Assembly (NCBI GenBank): GCA_017646745.1
Contig: JAGCLY010000042.1
Span: 1 to 36,889, forward strand
Origin: Clostridia bacterium
Lineage (GTDB): Bacteria; Bacillota; Clostridia; Oscillospirales; CAG-272
DNA: 36,889 bases
Reading direction: 5' to 3'
This document shows positions 24,208-32,283 of the stretch, piece by piece. The notes beneath the pieces are model-generated. The model had not been told where the DNA came from and ran no database searches. It saw only the letters and a program-made list of their open reading frames with translations. The position numbers were made by a program, and so were the translations under genes. Every line of letters starts with the position of its first letter. The first letter of the stretch is position 1.

Positions 24208-26166
24208 TTATATTTCGGTCAGAGTTGCGTTTACAACATAGCCGCCGATAGCGTAGAACTTCAGCTGCAGAGGATTCTTGGTATCGCTTGTAAACTCAAA
24301 CTCGAAGGTATTAGTGCCGTTTTTAAGTGTCATGGAAACCACACCGGCATCTCCGCCGTTGATATCGATTACAGAGCCGTCTGCGCCTGCAAAATCAACG
24401 CTAATGGTCACCTTGTACTTCGCGCCTGCGCTTTCGGGCTGGTATCTTAAGTAAACGTACTTCTTGTTTGCTGTATCAATGTTGGTTACGGACATATGGA
24501 TGTTGCCGTCCTCGTCCATGATGGGAGTGCTGAGAACCTTGGACTTACCGTCGGCAAGGTAGAACCAGTTGCCGGGATCTGCCAGAGTTGCAGATTTGTT
24601 TCCTGAGGTAAGCTCCTCACCCTCAATGGGTGTCTCGCCCTCGACTGTAATAAGGCATGTAGCAGAGAGGTTGCCACAGGTTGCGGTGATCATAGAGCTA
24701 CCCTCGCCAACTGCGGTAACAACACCGTTTACTATGGTACAAACGCTCTCGTTGGAGGATACCCACTCAATCTCGGGATTATCCTGACCGGGAACCGTTG
24801 CGGTAAGGGTAACAGTATTGTTCATACCGGTGTTCAAAATATAGCTGCTCTCGGAGAGAACCATCTTCTCAATTCTGCTGATTTCCTCGAATATGGGAAG
24901 AACAAAGAACTTGCCTGCGCTCTTGAACTTGATCTGATAGGGATCATTTGCCTTGGGAACAGAGGATGTGTACTCAATTTCAATGCGGTTAAGACCGGCA
25001 GAGAGATAGTTGTCCTTGCCGTTAAGCTGGATCAGCGCATTGTCTACCTCGGAGTAAATGTAGAGGGTGTGCTTATAAATAACGTCGCCTACTTCGTCAG
25101 TTTGATATCTGAGGTAGAAGAAGTTAGCTCCGCTTGTACCTACGTTTGTAATGTCAAGGCTGATAAGGCCGTTGTCCATAGTAGGAATAGATCCTATGGT
25201 AACGCTGTTGGACTCGCAGAGGAAATACCAGTTTTTGGGATCAGCCGCCGCTTCAGCCTTCTTACCGGAGACAAGCTCAAATGCCTCGGCACCGCTTCCC
25301 TTAACGATAACTACACAGCTTGCTGTGAGATCGTCAGTTACTGAACTTACCTTAACGGTGGTCATACCAGCCTTAACGCCGGTAACAACACCGTTCTGGT
25401 CAACGGTTGCGATTCTTTCGTCGCCGGTGGTCCAAATTGCGCCCTCGCTGAGAGTGCCGTTAACCTGGATGCTTTCGGATGCGCCCACGCCAATCTGCTT
25501 GGTGTCCTCAAGGGTGAACAGGCTGTTGTAGATCTTAACCAGCAGCTTGCCCTCTACGTTGCCGCTGCGAGCAATGATGTAAACCTGACCTACCTTGTGG
25601 GCGGTAATAACACCGTTAGCATCAACGGTCGCAACAGACTCGTCCAAGCTTCCCCACGCAATCACTCCACCGTCGGGTGCAGTAGCGCTTACGCTGGCGC
25701 TGTTGCCTTCGTCAAGCGAAATAATAACCTCGCTTACCGAGAACTTAATCGAGCTGTCGATTACAGTCACCTCGCAGCTTACGCTGTCGATAATCTTGAA
25801 CTTGGATACGTCAATGACGTTTACGGTTACGGTGGCGGTACCCTCGCCTATTGCTGTAAGCTCGCATACAGACTGGGTGTCACCCTTTTTCACCGTAACA
25901 ATGCTCTTGTCACTGGTGTTCCACTGGAATATGTAGGAATTTGATTCGGTGTCGGTAGTAGCAGAGATAGTCTTGGTTGCACCAATGTTAAAGGTAACCT
26001 CGCTATCCGACAGTGTAAGATTGGGATCGGTAGGCTCACCGGTGGCAGAATTGCCAACGTTGTCCTGGTCAGAGTTGGTAAGTCCCAGCCAGGCTCCAAG
26101 TCCGATCGGTGCGATCAGTAAGATCGCAATTAAGCAGATAAGTAATCCGTTTAATAAAAACTTCAT
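24208..26166 (-). CDS. Ig-like (Big_2) surface protein with two carbohydrate-binding-like modules
   Basis: 652 residues; ATG behind AAAGGAGGAGC. One N-terminal membrane helix (GLLICLIAILLIAPIGLGAWLG), then three Big_2 domains (about 50-290; markers WNTSDKSIVTV, WGSLDESVATVDANGVITA, WTTGDERIATVDQNGVVTG), a beta-sandwich module (about 295-430), a fourth Big_2 (about 432-510; WVSSNESVCTIVNGVVTA) and a second beta-sandwich module to the end. The two sandwich modules are internal repeats, sharing the pattern ADPxNWxxL...ITNxxT...YLRYQ. They look like CBM4/9-type binding modules. First gene of the operon; probably presents glycan-binding modules at the surface. Confidence 0.75.
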   Translation of the reverse strand: MKFLLNGLLICLIAILLIAPIGLGAWLGLTNSDQDNVGNSATGEPTDPNLTLSDSEVTFNIGATKTISATTDTESNSYIFQWNTSDKSIVTVKKGDTQSVCELTAIGEGTATVTVNVIDVSKFKIIDSVSCEVTVIDSSIKFSVSEVIISLDEGNSASVSATAPDGGVIAWGSLDESVATVDANGVITAHKVGQVYIIARSGNVEGKLLVKIYNSLFTLEDTKQIGVGASESIQVNGTLSEGAIWTTGDERIATVDQNGVVTGVKAGMTTVKVSSVTDDLTASCVVIVKGSGAEAFELVSGKKAEAAADPKNWYFLCESNSVTIGSIPTMDNGLISLDITNVGTSGANFFYLRYQTDEVGDVIYKHTLYIYSEVDNALIQLNGKDNYLSAGLNRIEIEYTSSVPKANDPYQIKFKSAGKFFVLPIFEEISRIEKMVLSESSYILNTGMNNTVTLTATVPGQDNPEIEWVSSNESVCTIVNGVVTAVGEGSSMITATCGNLSATCLITVEGETPIEGEELTSGNKSATLADPGNWFYLADGKSKVLSTPIMDEDGNIHMSVTNIDTANKKYVYLRYQPESAGAKYKVTISVDFAGADGSVIDINGGDAGVVSMTLKNGTNTFEFEFTSDTKNPLQLKFYAIGGYVVNATLTEI

Positions 26167-26227
26167 TCTTCATGCTCCTCCTTTGTTTTTCTATATACTT
26201 TTAATTAAAATAAATATCTAGTAATCT

Positions 26228-26256
26228 ATTATAACACATCTAAGTACTTAATTCAA
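26228..26256 (-). promoter_or_regulatory. Promoter of the surface-hydrolase operon
   Basis: On the minus strand TTGAAT (26251-26256) and TATAAT (26228-26233) are separated by 17 bases, 62 bases ahead of the ATG at 26166. No other promoter as good was seen before 7779, so the nine genes may be one transcript. Confidence 0.75.
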
Positions 26257-26551
26257 TAATATAAATAAAATTGATTAAAAATATATTGCACAAAATAACA
26301 TAGAGGATTTTGGTAATGTTGTACACAAGGTATGCGGTCGAGCAAAAGTAATGTCCACAAGTTATCGTCTGCGGTGTAAAAAGAGTGTCCATAAAATCAA
26401 ATATCTTTGCTTTGCCCGGTTCTGTATTATAGAAATGAAACAACACTAAAAAGTAAACGATAATTGTCAAAATGGTCGTTTTCTATGACGTTTTGCGTGC
26501 GTTTATACATTGATAGGCTCAACGATTTTTTGTTTGCGATTTTATTATCTA
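26257..26551. other. Divergent intergenic region with a short direct repeat
   Basis: About 295 bases between the two divergent promoters. It is AT-rich and holds no gene I accept; a minus-strand open frame here lacks a ribosome binding site. Two similar stretches, AAAAGTAATGTCCACAA (26345-26361) and AAAAAGAGTGTCCATAA (26379-26395), form an imperfect direct repeat that could bind a regulator of either side. No terminator or RNA was recognised. Confidence 0.45.
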
Positions 26552-26580
26552 TTGACTTTTCTTTCGGAAAATGTTAAAAT
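26552..26580 (+). promoter_or_regulatory. Promoter of the HAD hydrolase gene
   Basis: TTGACT (26552-26557) and TAAAAT (26575-26580), 17-base spacer, 28 bases before the ATG. Confidence 0.65.
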
Positions 26581-26608
26581 GTCAATATTAATTCTTAAGG
26601 AGAAAAAT

Positions 26609-27301
26609 ATGAACTTTGTTTTTGACCTTTACGGTACGTTAATTGATATATGGACTGATGAGAGCCGCGAGGAGCTGTGGGAGGGGATCGCCCTGCTGCT
26701 TGGTGACGGCGAGGAGAATGGAGATAAGGTAAAGGAGGAGTATCTTACTCTCTGCAGAGAAATGCACAGGGGCGGTTATCACGAGCTCAATCTTCTTTGT
26801 GTGTTTGAGAAAATGTTGGAGAGCCGTGATGTAGATATCTCTGTTGCTCCTTCACTGGCCAGCGAGTTCCGCAGAATGTCTATGGAGCGCCTTGCCTGCT
26901 TTGATGGAGTGGAGGACATGCTTCGTGAGCTTAAGCGAAATGGGGCAGGCGTTTATCTTCTCTCTAATGCGCAGAGCTGCTTTACTGTAGATGAGCTGAA
27001 AAGCACGGGTCTGTACGACCTCTTTGACGGTATAGTTATCTCCTCGGATATCGGGGTTAAGAAGCCCTGTGTAGATGCCTTTGCAGCCGCGTTTCAAAAA
27101 TTCGGTATTAATGCGGAAAATTCTATGTATATAGGCAACGACCTGCGTGACGATATTCTCGGTGCAGCAAATGCGGGCATGCGAAGTCTTTATATCCATA
27201 CCGAGCAGTCGGGCATTTATCCGGAGCTTGACCTTCCTGATCCTACCTATACCGTTAAGAATCACAGCGAAATGAAATCGCTGCTGCTCTCGCTTATATA
27301 G
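26609..27301 (+). CDS. HAD-superfamily hydrolase
   Basis: 230 residues from the ATG at 26609, chosen for AAGGAG seven bases upstream. Motif I is FDLYGTLID with nucleophile Asp6; the usual second Asp is Tyr8, as in haloacid-dehalogenase-like and many Clostridia HAD proteins. Motif II is LLSNAQ, motif III a Lys in DIGVKKPCVDAF and motif IV GNDLRDDILGAANAG. A helical cap lies between motifs I and II. Probably a small-molecule phosphatase; substrate unknown. It lies directly upstream of the SerC-like gene, which has its own promoter, so a functional link is possible but not shown. Confidence 0.85.
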   Translation: MNFVFDLYGTLIDIWTDESREELWEGIALLLGDGEENGDKVKEEYLTLCREMHRGGYHELNLLCVFEKMLESRDVDISVAPSLASEFRRMSMERLACFDGVEDMLRELKRNGAGVYLLSNAQSCFTVDELKSTGLYDLFDGIVISSDIGVKKPCVDAFAAAFQKFGINAENSMYIGNDLRDDILGAANAGMRSLYIHTEQSGIYPELDLPDPTYTVKNHSEMKSLLLSLI

Positions 27302-27308
27302 AGCACAC

Positions 27309-27337
27309 TTGACAAAATAGGTGTACGGTAGTATAAT
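27309..27337 (+). promoter_or_regulatory. Consensus promoter for the SerC-like gene
   Basis: TTGACA (27309-27314) and TATAAT (27332-27337), both perfect, 17-base spacer. A 6 bp hairpin (ATTACC 27353-27358 with GGTAAT 27365-27370) lies between AAAGGA (27347-27352) and the ATG at 27381, and may adjust the distance to the start. Confidence 0.8.
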
Positions 27338-27380
27338 GTTATTATGAAAGGAATTACCGATTTTGGTAATCAAGTGTAAA

Positions 27381-28493
27381 ATGAACAGAGATAATATATA
27401 TAATTTCGCTTCTGGACAGTCGACTCTGCCCATTGAGGTAATCGAGCGTGCCCAGGCAGAAATGCTCAGCTACGGTGATACGGGTATGTCGGTAATGGAG
27501 CTTACTCCCGATTCTCCCGAGTTTAAAAAAATTCTCTCCTCTGCTGAGGAGGCTCTGCGCCGCCTGATGAATATTTCCGCCAGCTACAAGGTGCTGTTTA
27601 TGCCCGGCGGATCATCCAGCCAGTTCTCGGCCGTGCCTATGAACCTGCTTTCCTCTCATCAGTGTGCCGACTATATCGTTTCGGGCCAGATCTCAAAGAA
27701 GGCCTGCGCTGAGGCTAAGAAATACGGTGACATCGTTATCGCCGCCTCCTCGGGTGGAGCATCTCCCCCCTATTCCACCCTTCCGGATATGAAGAGGGCC
27801 GATTTCCGTCCCGATGCCGACTATATTCATATTTGCTATAACAACCCGGTTTACGGTACTAAGTTTAACGAGATTCCCGATACGGGTAACATTCCGCTGG
27901 TTGCCGACATGACCTCCTGCATCTGCTCCGAGCCCATTGACGTAACCAAGTTCGGCCTTATTTATGCAGGTACAGAGATTAACATTGCCCCTGCGGGTAT
28001 AACCGTGGTTATCGTTCGTAACGATCTTGTGGGTAATGCCAGAAAGGATACACCCTCCGCCCTTGATTACCGAATTGCCAGCGAGGGTGAGCTCGAATAC
28101 GACGGCTGCTCTATCTGGTCTGTTTATATTGCCAAGCTGGTGCTTGAGTGGATACTTTCTATCGGCGGCCTTGATGAGATGAAGCGCCGTAATGAGAAGA
28201 AGGCCAGTCTGCTGTACGATTATCTTGACGGTCAGGGACAGTCCTATTACACCTCTCCCATTGACAAGAAGTGTCGAAGCATGATGAACATCGCCTTTTA
28301 TACAGGCGACGGCGACCTTGACAGAAAGTTTGTGAAGGAGGCGGCAGAGGCCGGTCTTATAAATCTCGGCGGACATCCCAGCGTTGGCGGAATGTGCGCG
28401 TCTATTTACAATTCCATGCCCTACGAGGGCGTGGAGCGCCTTGTTAAGTTTATGAAGGAGTTCCAGAAAAGCAATCCTAAAATTCACGGCTAA
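27381..28493 (+). CDS. SerC-fold protein lacking the PLP lysine (probable pseudoenzyme)
   Basis: From the ATG at 27381 it codes for 370 residues (a TTG at 27363 is possible). The phosphoserine aminotransferase fold is unmistakable over its whole length: IYNFASGQSTLPIEVIERAQ, SVMEL, GGSSSQFSAVPMNLL, PLVADMTS, KFGLIYAG, GITVVIVRNDL, MMNIAFYTG, SVGGM. Yet active-site blocks are changed: AGAQKN of SerC is AGTEIN, with Ile200 in place of the PLP lysine; SHRGKEF is TPDSPEF; GHR..GGMRAS is GHP..GGMCAS (Pro333, Cys339); the PLP-stacking Trp in GSWSKKA is Ile. The frame is intact with a strong promoter. Aminotransferase activity is very unlikely; function unknown. Confidence 0.9.
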   Translation: MNRDNIYNFASGQSTLPIEVIERAQAEMLSYGDTGMSVMELTPDSPEFKKILSSAEEALRRLMNISASYKVLFMPGGSSSQFSAVPMNLLSSHQCADYIVSGQISKKACAEAKKYGDIVIAASSGGASPPYSTLPDMKRADFRPDADYIHICYNNPVYGTKFNEIPDTGNIPLVADMTSCICSEPIDVTKFGLIYAGTEINIAPAGITVVIVRNDLVGNARKDTPSALDYRIASEGELEYDGCSIWSVYIAKLVLEWILSIGGLDEMKRRNEKKASLLYDYLDGQGQSYYTSPIDKKCRSMMNIAFYTGDGDLDRKFVKEAAEAGLINLGGHPSVGGMCASIYNSMPYEGVERLVKFMKEFQKSNPKIHG

Positions 28494-28508
28494 TTCCTCA
28501 AAATATCG

Positions 28509-28555
28509 AAAGCAGTCCTACAGAATTCAATGTGGGGCTGCTTTTCTTTTTTTAC
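28509..28555 (+). terminator. Intrinsic terminator after the SerC-like gene
   Basis: A 14 bp stem (28509-28522 with 28531-28544) with two T-G pairs that are wobbles on the plus strand, then TCTTTTTTT. Confidence 0.85.
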
Positions 28556-28605
28556 AATACAAGGTAAACAAAAAATAGAATGTAAAAATAAATCACCAAA
28601 AAGCC

Positions 28606-28634
28606 TTGACAATAGAGTAGGCGATATGTATAAT
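28606..28634 (+). promoter_or_regulatory. Consensus promoter of the SipW locus
   Basis: TTGACA (28606-28611) and TATAAT (28629-28634) with a 17-base spacer; both boxes are perfect, so strong constitutive transcription is expected unless it is repressed. Confidence 0.85.
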
Positions 28635-28671
28635 ATAAGCATAAAACCTTAACTCAATTTAAAATAAAATC

Positions 28672-28760
28672 AAAAGGAATATCCCTTTTGGTATGATGAC
28701 ACTTCGTATACATCATACCAAACACCGTATGCTCGGTATCTTTAAGGCGAAAGCTTTTTG
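28672..28760 (+). promoter_or_regulatory. Structured 5' leader of the TasA-like gene
   Basis: The approximately 160-base leader has a perfect 11 bp hairpin (28688-28698 with 28711-28721, 12-base loop), overlapped by a small hairpin AAAAGG/CCTTTT (28672-28689), and a GAAA-loop hairpin near 28745-28758 followed by TTTTT. These could stabilise a highly expressed mRNA or act in attenuation. It does not match the riboswitch classes I know. Confidence 0.6.
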
Positions 28761-28799
28761 AGATAAAAAAACAAAAAAATTAGAAAGGAAAAAACACAA

Positions 28800-29348
28800 A
28801 TGACAATGAGAAACAGAAAAGCAGTAGTAGTAGCATTCCTTATTACCGTAATGCTCCTTCTTAGCGTAGGTTTTGCAGCAGTATCCGACGTGCTTACCAT
28901 TATCGGTAACGCTCACATCGATATGGGCACTGTTGAGAACACCTTCGACGAGGCTGTTAAGTTCACAGCAGCTGAGGCTACCAGCACTACCGGTACCGGT
29001 TCACAGGCAGACGTTGCAAGCTATACCGCTGACGACGCTACCTTCACCGCTAACAAGCTTGCTATCGTAGGCGAGCAGTCTGTATTCACCTTCACCATTA
29101 CCAACGAGAGTAATGTTGATGTTGCAATTACCGTTGCTGCTAATAAGCTTTCCGGTGCAGCTAACCCCAGCAACTCTAACACTGATAAGTTCACTGTTAG
29201 CTATGCTTACCCCCAGGGTCAGACCATTGAGTCCGGTGAGTCTATCACTGTTGTAGTAACCGTTTCGGTTAAGGAGCCTGTTACCACTGCTACCAGTGCT
29301 ACCTTCGGAATTGAGCTTACTGCTACTTCCATCGAAGGCGTAGAGTAA
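28800..29348 (+). CDS. TasA-like secreted protein with SipW-type signal peptide
   Basis: 182 residues. The signal MRNRKAVVVAFLITVMLLLSVGFAAVSDVLTI has the short charged start, hydrophobic run and Gly-x-Ala followed by Asp that mark substrates of SipW-type signal peptidases (TasA, camelysin). The mature part is a Thr/Ala/Val-rich, Cys-free beta-sandwich (TFTITNESNVDVAITV; GESITVVVTVSV), as in the fibre-forming TasA family. GAAAGGA precedes the ATG. Regular GCT, ACC and GTT codon use and the strong promoter suggest abundant expression. Likely a surface fibre or matrix subunit; the fibre-forming property is inferred. Confidence 0.75.
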   Translation: MTMRNRKAVVVAFLITVMLLLSVGFAAVSDVLTIIGNAHIDMGTVENTFDEAVKFTAAEATSTTGTGSQADVASYTADDATFTANKLAIVGEQSVFTFTITNESNVDVAITVAANKLSGAANPSNSNTDKFTVSYAYPQGQTIESGESITVVVTVSVKEPVTTATSATFGIELTATSIEGVE

Positions 29349-29394
29349 TTTCGAGTTCTAATTTTTAAAAATAAAGATGACAAGGAGGGCGAAT

Positions 29395-30528
29395 ATGGAT
29401 ATTGACAAGAGAAAAGTGTATATCGTTTCCTTATCTACTATGCTCGCCCTCGTAGTCTCTTTATTTACCCCGCTGGGAAGCGGAAGAATTTTTGCATCTG
29501 TTTTTCTGCTTCCCGCTGCAATAATCGCCTTCCTGATTATTAAGAAAAGGCTTGCGCCTTCAATACACTCTAAAGAGGTATTGATAATTATGGCGGCGAT
29601 TGGAGTACTGTACTTTACCTTCTACTACGTTTCGGCTGCCTATTTTGGATTAACAAACACGGGATATGGATTAAAGTCGAGTATCATTTTCCGACTTACT
29701 CTGCCCATTGCTATCATAATAGCGGCTACCGAGCTGATAAGATACGTTTTGTGTATACAAAAAATGAAGTATTCTGCGCTTTGCGCATACTTTATATGCC
29801 TTCTGGCGGACGTAATTATCTATGGTAACATTGCCGAGATGTCCTCATTCGGTAGATTTATGGACGTTGTGGGTCTTGCTCTTTTCCCCGGCATCCTCAA
29901 CAATCTTTTATTCAATTATTTAACCGTAAGGTACGGCTTCGTACCTAATATAGTATACCGGGCGTTGACGGTGTGGGTGTTCTACCTGATTCCCTATGGC
30001 TCGGCAATATCAAAGTCCATGCTTGGACTTTTCAACGTTTTACTTCCTATTGGAATTTACCTCTTTATTGACTCTTTGTATGAGAAGAAGAGGCACTATG
30101 CGTTACAGAATACAAGCGCCGCCGCAAGGGTGGCATCTAAAATACTGACGGTGGTAGTGCTGTTGATAATGATATTCACAGTTGCCCTCGTCTCAAATCA
30201 GTTTTATTACGGATCGTACGTTATAGCTACTGAGTCTATGACGGGCGAGCTCAATAAGGGCGATATAGCCATTTACGAGCGATATAAGGACCAGACCATA
30301 ATTGAGGGTCAGGTTATTGTTTTTGAACAAAACGGCAGGGCGATAGTTCACCGCGCCGTGGATATACAAGTTATTAATGGACAAACAAGATATTATACCA
30401 AGGGTGATGCCAACGAGGATATGGACACCGGCTTTATCTATGATTCCAGCATAATCGGAATAGTAAATACGAAGCTGCCGTTCCTTGGTTATCCCACCAT
30501 TTGGTTAAGAAGTCTGTTTGCTCGTTAG
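29395..30528 (+). CDS. sipW: SipW-type (S26B) signal peptidase with multi-helix N-terminus
   Basis: From the ATG at 29395 (AAGGAGGG upstream) it codes for 377 residues. The first 250 residues form about seven membrane helices (IVSLSTMLALVVSLFTPL; VFLLPAAIIAFLIIKK; LIIMAAIGVLYFTFYYVSA), much more than the two of Bacillus SipW. The C-terminal 100 residues hold the S26B peptidase: Ser281 in ATESMTGELNKGD, and His319 in AIVHRAVD where classical bacterial enzymes have Lys, then YYTKGDANEDMDTG. It should cleave the signals of the two substrates encoded in this locus. Confidence 0.85.
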   Translation: MDIDKRKVYIVSLSTMLALVVSLFTPLGSGRIFASVFLLPAAIIAFLIIKKRLAPSIHSKEVLIIMAAIGVLYFTFYYVSAAYFGLTNTGYGLKSSIIFRLTLPIAIIIAATELIRYVLCIQKMKYSALCAYFICLLADVIIYGNIAEMSSFGRFMDVVGLALFPGILNNLLFNYLTVRYGFVPNIVYRALTVWVFYLIPYGSAISKSMLGLFNVLLPIGIYLFIDSLYEKKRHYALQNTSAAARVASKILTVVVLLIMIFTVALVSNQFYYGSYVIATESMTGELNKGDIAIYERYKDQTIIEGQVIVFEQNGRAIVHRAVDIQVINGQTRYYTKGDANEDMDTGFIYDSSIIGIVNTKLPFLGYPTIWLRSLFAR

Positions 30529-30541
30529 GAAGGAGAAAGCT

Positions 30542-32254
30542 GTGTCTGAAGCCGAAATTAAAAGACGACAAGATTATAAGCGTAACCGACAGAAATGGAT
30601 TTTTATTCAGGCCGTGGCAATTGCCGTGGTCTTAGTAATAGCTCTTGCCTCGTTCTTGATCTACGATAGAATGAACAGAACCTATTACATTGAATATACC
30701 GAGTCCGGAAGCGTGAACTATAAGGTTAAGTATAAGGAGAACGGTTACTTTACGGAGGATTGGATCGGCCCGGGTATGTCTTACGTTACCTCCTTGACCG
30801 ACACCGTGTCTGCAAACTTTAATTACAAACTTAATATGGACACCTCCAACGTTGGATTTGATTATACATACGGCGTTACTTCTACCCTTATAATTGCCGA
30901 CAAATCCACCGGCAGCTATATTTTCTCTCCCATCGAGGAGGTTGTTGCCGAAAAGACCGGTAGTGCTACCGGCACCAGCGGTGTAAGTATAGGCGAGGTA
31001 GTTAATATTGATTATGACGCTTATAATACTCTGGCACATCAGTTTATAAGCACTTATGATCTTAAGAGTGTATCGTCTTACATACTCGTTACGCTTAACG
31101 TAAATATGCTTAGTAACTGTGACGAGTTTGAGAGCAGTAATGAAAATTCCTACTCAATCTCGCTGAACATTCCTCTCCAGCAGGAAAGCTTCAGTATGTT
31201 CACCACCTCCAGCGTGCCCGAGGGTGAGAGTAAGGTGCTTGCATGCAAGGGTACTATTAACCAGACGCTGTTCCTTGTTATAAGCATAATTGCTGTTATT
31301 ATTGCATTCCTTCTCGGATGCTACCTCGCAGTCTTCGTGCTTATCACCAAGAACCATGACGTTAACTATGCAAACAAGGTTAAGAAGCTTCTTAGCTCCT
31401 ACCGTTCCTTCATTCAGCAGATAGACGGTGAGTTTGATACCGAGGGCTATCAGATCGTACCTATCAAGAGCTTTGTGGAAATGCTCGGTATCAGAGATAC
31501 CCTTCAGTCTCCCGTGCTGATGTGGGAAAACAAGGATGAAACTATGACACAGTTCCTTATCCCCACACATACCAAGCTTCTCTACACCTTTGAGATCAAG
31601 GTTGATAATTATGATGAGATCTATTCCACTCCCGTGGAAGAGCATCACGGCACCGTATATGAGTATGAGGACGAGGATGCTATCATAATCGACGAGACCG
31701 TTAATATGGATGATCTTAACGAGGCTATGGCGACTCCCGACGTTATCCTTTCCGAGATCGACTTCGTACAGGATGACGACGTTGACTACGAGGGTACCGA
31801 GGAAAAGCCCGGCGTTGAGGTCGTTGGCGTAGTTTGGCCCGAGAGAAGAAAGAATAATAAGGTTTATCGCTATGATCCTAATGGCGAGACTCTTGTCGAG
31901 GGCGAGATGGTCCTTGTTCCTACCAGAGACGCGGCAAGAGATAGGGAGGTTATCCGTAAGGCGGCGGTTGCCCATGCTAACCACGTGATCGACCCGGATA
32001 CTCATCCCCATGTATTAAAGAAGATTATCGGTGTTATCAGAACTCATGCCGAGTCGTTGATAATGCCTACCCACATAACCGAGGATGCACCTGTGGACGA
32101 GCCTAAGGATATTCCTGTAGAGCAGCCCGTGGATGCTCCCGTAGAGCCTATCGAGGCGCCCGTAGACGAGATTCAGGAGGTCTCCGAGGACGTGACCGAG
32201 GCTGTATCTGCAGAAGAAAATGCAGAAAACTCTAATGAGGAAACTCAAGAATAA
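30542..32254 (+). CDS. DUF5305-like membrane protein with acidic C-terminal tail
   Basis: 570 residues, starting at GTG 30542 just behind AGGAAGGAG and 13 bases after the sipW stop. Basic N-terminus, TM1 (WIFIQAVAIAVVLVIALASFLIYD), an extracellular beta-rich domain (about 40-235; YYIEYTESGSVNYKVKYKENGYF, as in DUF5305), TM2 (LFLVISIIAVIIAFLLGCYLAVFVL, about 250-275), then a long cytosolic part (about 280-500) and a low-complexity tail rich in Asp, Glu, Pro and Val (EDAPVDEPKDIPVEQPVDAPVE). Proteins of this type occur with SipW loci. It may help assemble or sense the fibres; function inferred. Confidence 0.7.
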   Translation: MSEAEIKRRQDYKRNRQKWIFIQAVAIAVVLVIALASFLIYDRMNRTYYIEYTESGSVNYKVKYKENGYFTEDWIGPGMSYVTSLTDTVSANFNYKLNMDTSNVGFDYTYGVTSTLIIADKSTGSYIFSPIEEVVAEKTGSATGTSGVSIGEVVNIDYDAYNTLAHQFISTYDLKSVSSYILVTLNVNMLSNCDEFESSNENSYSISLNIPLQQESFSMFTTSSVPEGESKVLACKGTINQTLFLVISIIAVIIAFLLGCYLAVFVLITKNHDVNYANKVKKLLSSYRSFIQQIDGEFDTEGYQIVPIKSFVEMLGIRDTLQSPVLMWENKDETMTQFLIPTHTKLLYTFEIKVDNYDEIYSTPVEEHHGTVYEYEDEDAIIIDETVNMDDLNEAMATPDVILSEIDFVQDDDVDYEGTEEKPGVEVVGVVWPERRKNNKVYRYDPNGETLVEGEMVLVPTRDAARDREVIRKAAVAHANHVIDPDTHPHVLKKIIGVIRTHAESLIMPTHITEDAPVDEPKDIPVEQPVDAPVEPIEAPVDEIQEVSEDVTEAVSAEENAENSNEETQE

Positions 32255-32283
32255 GTAAAAATTAACGAGAGGAGAGTGCGATT

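Noticed and set aside
26240..26470. 76-codon minus-strand open frame in the divergent intergenic region
   Set aside because: No ribosome binding site and no recognisable domain; it overlaps the operon's promoter.
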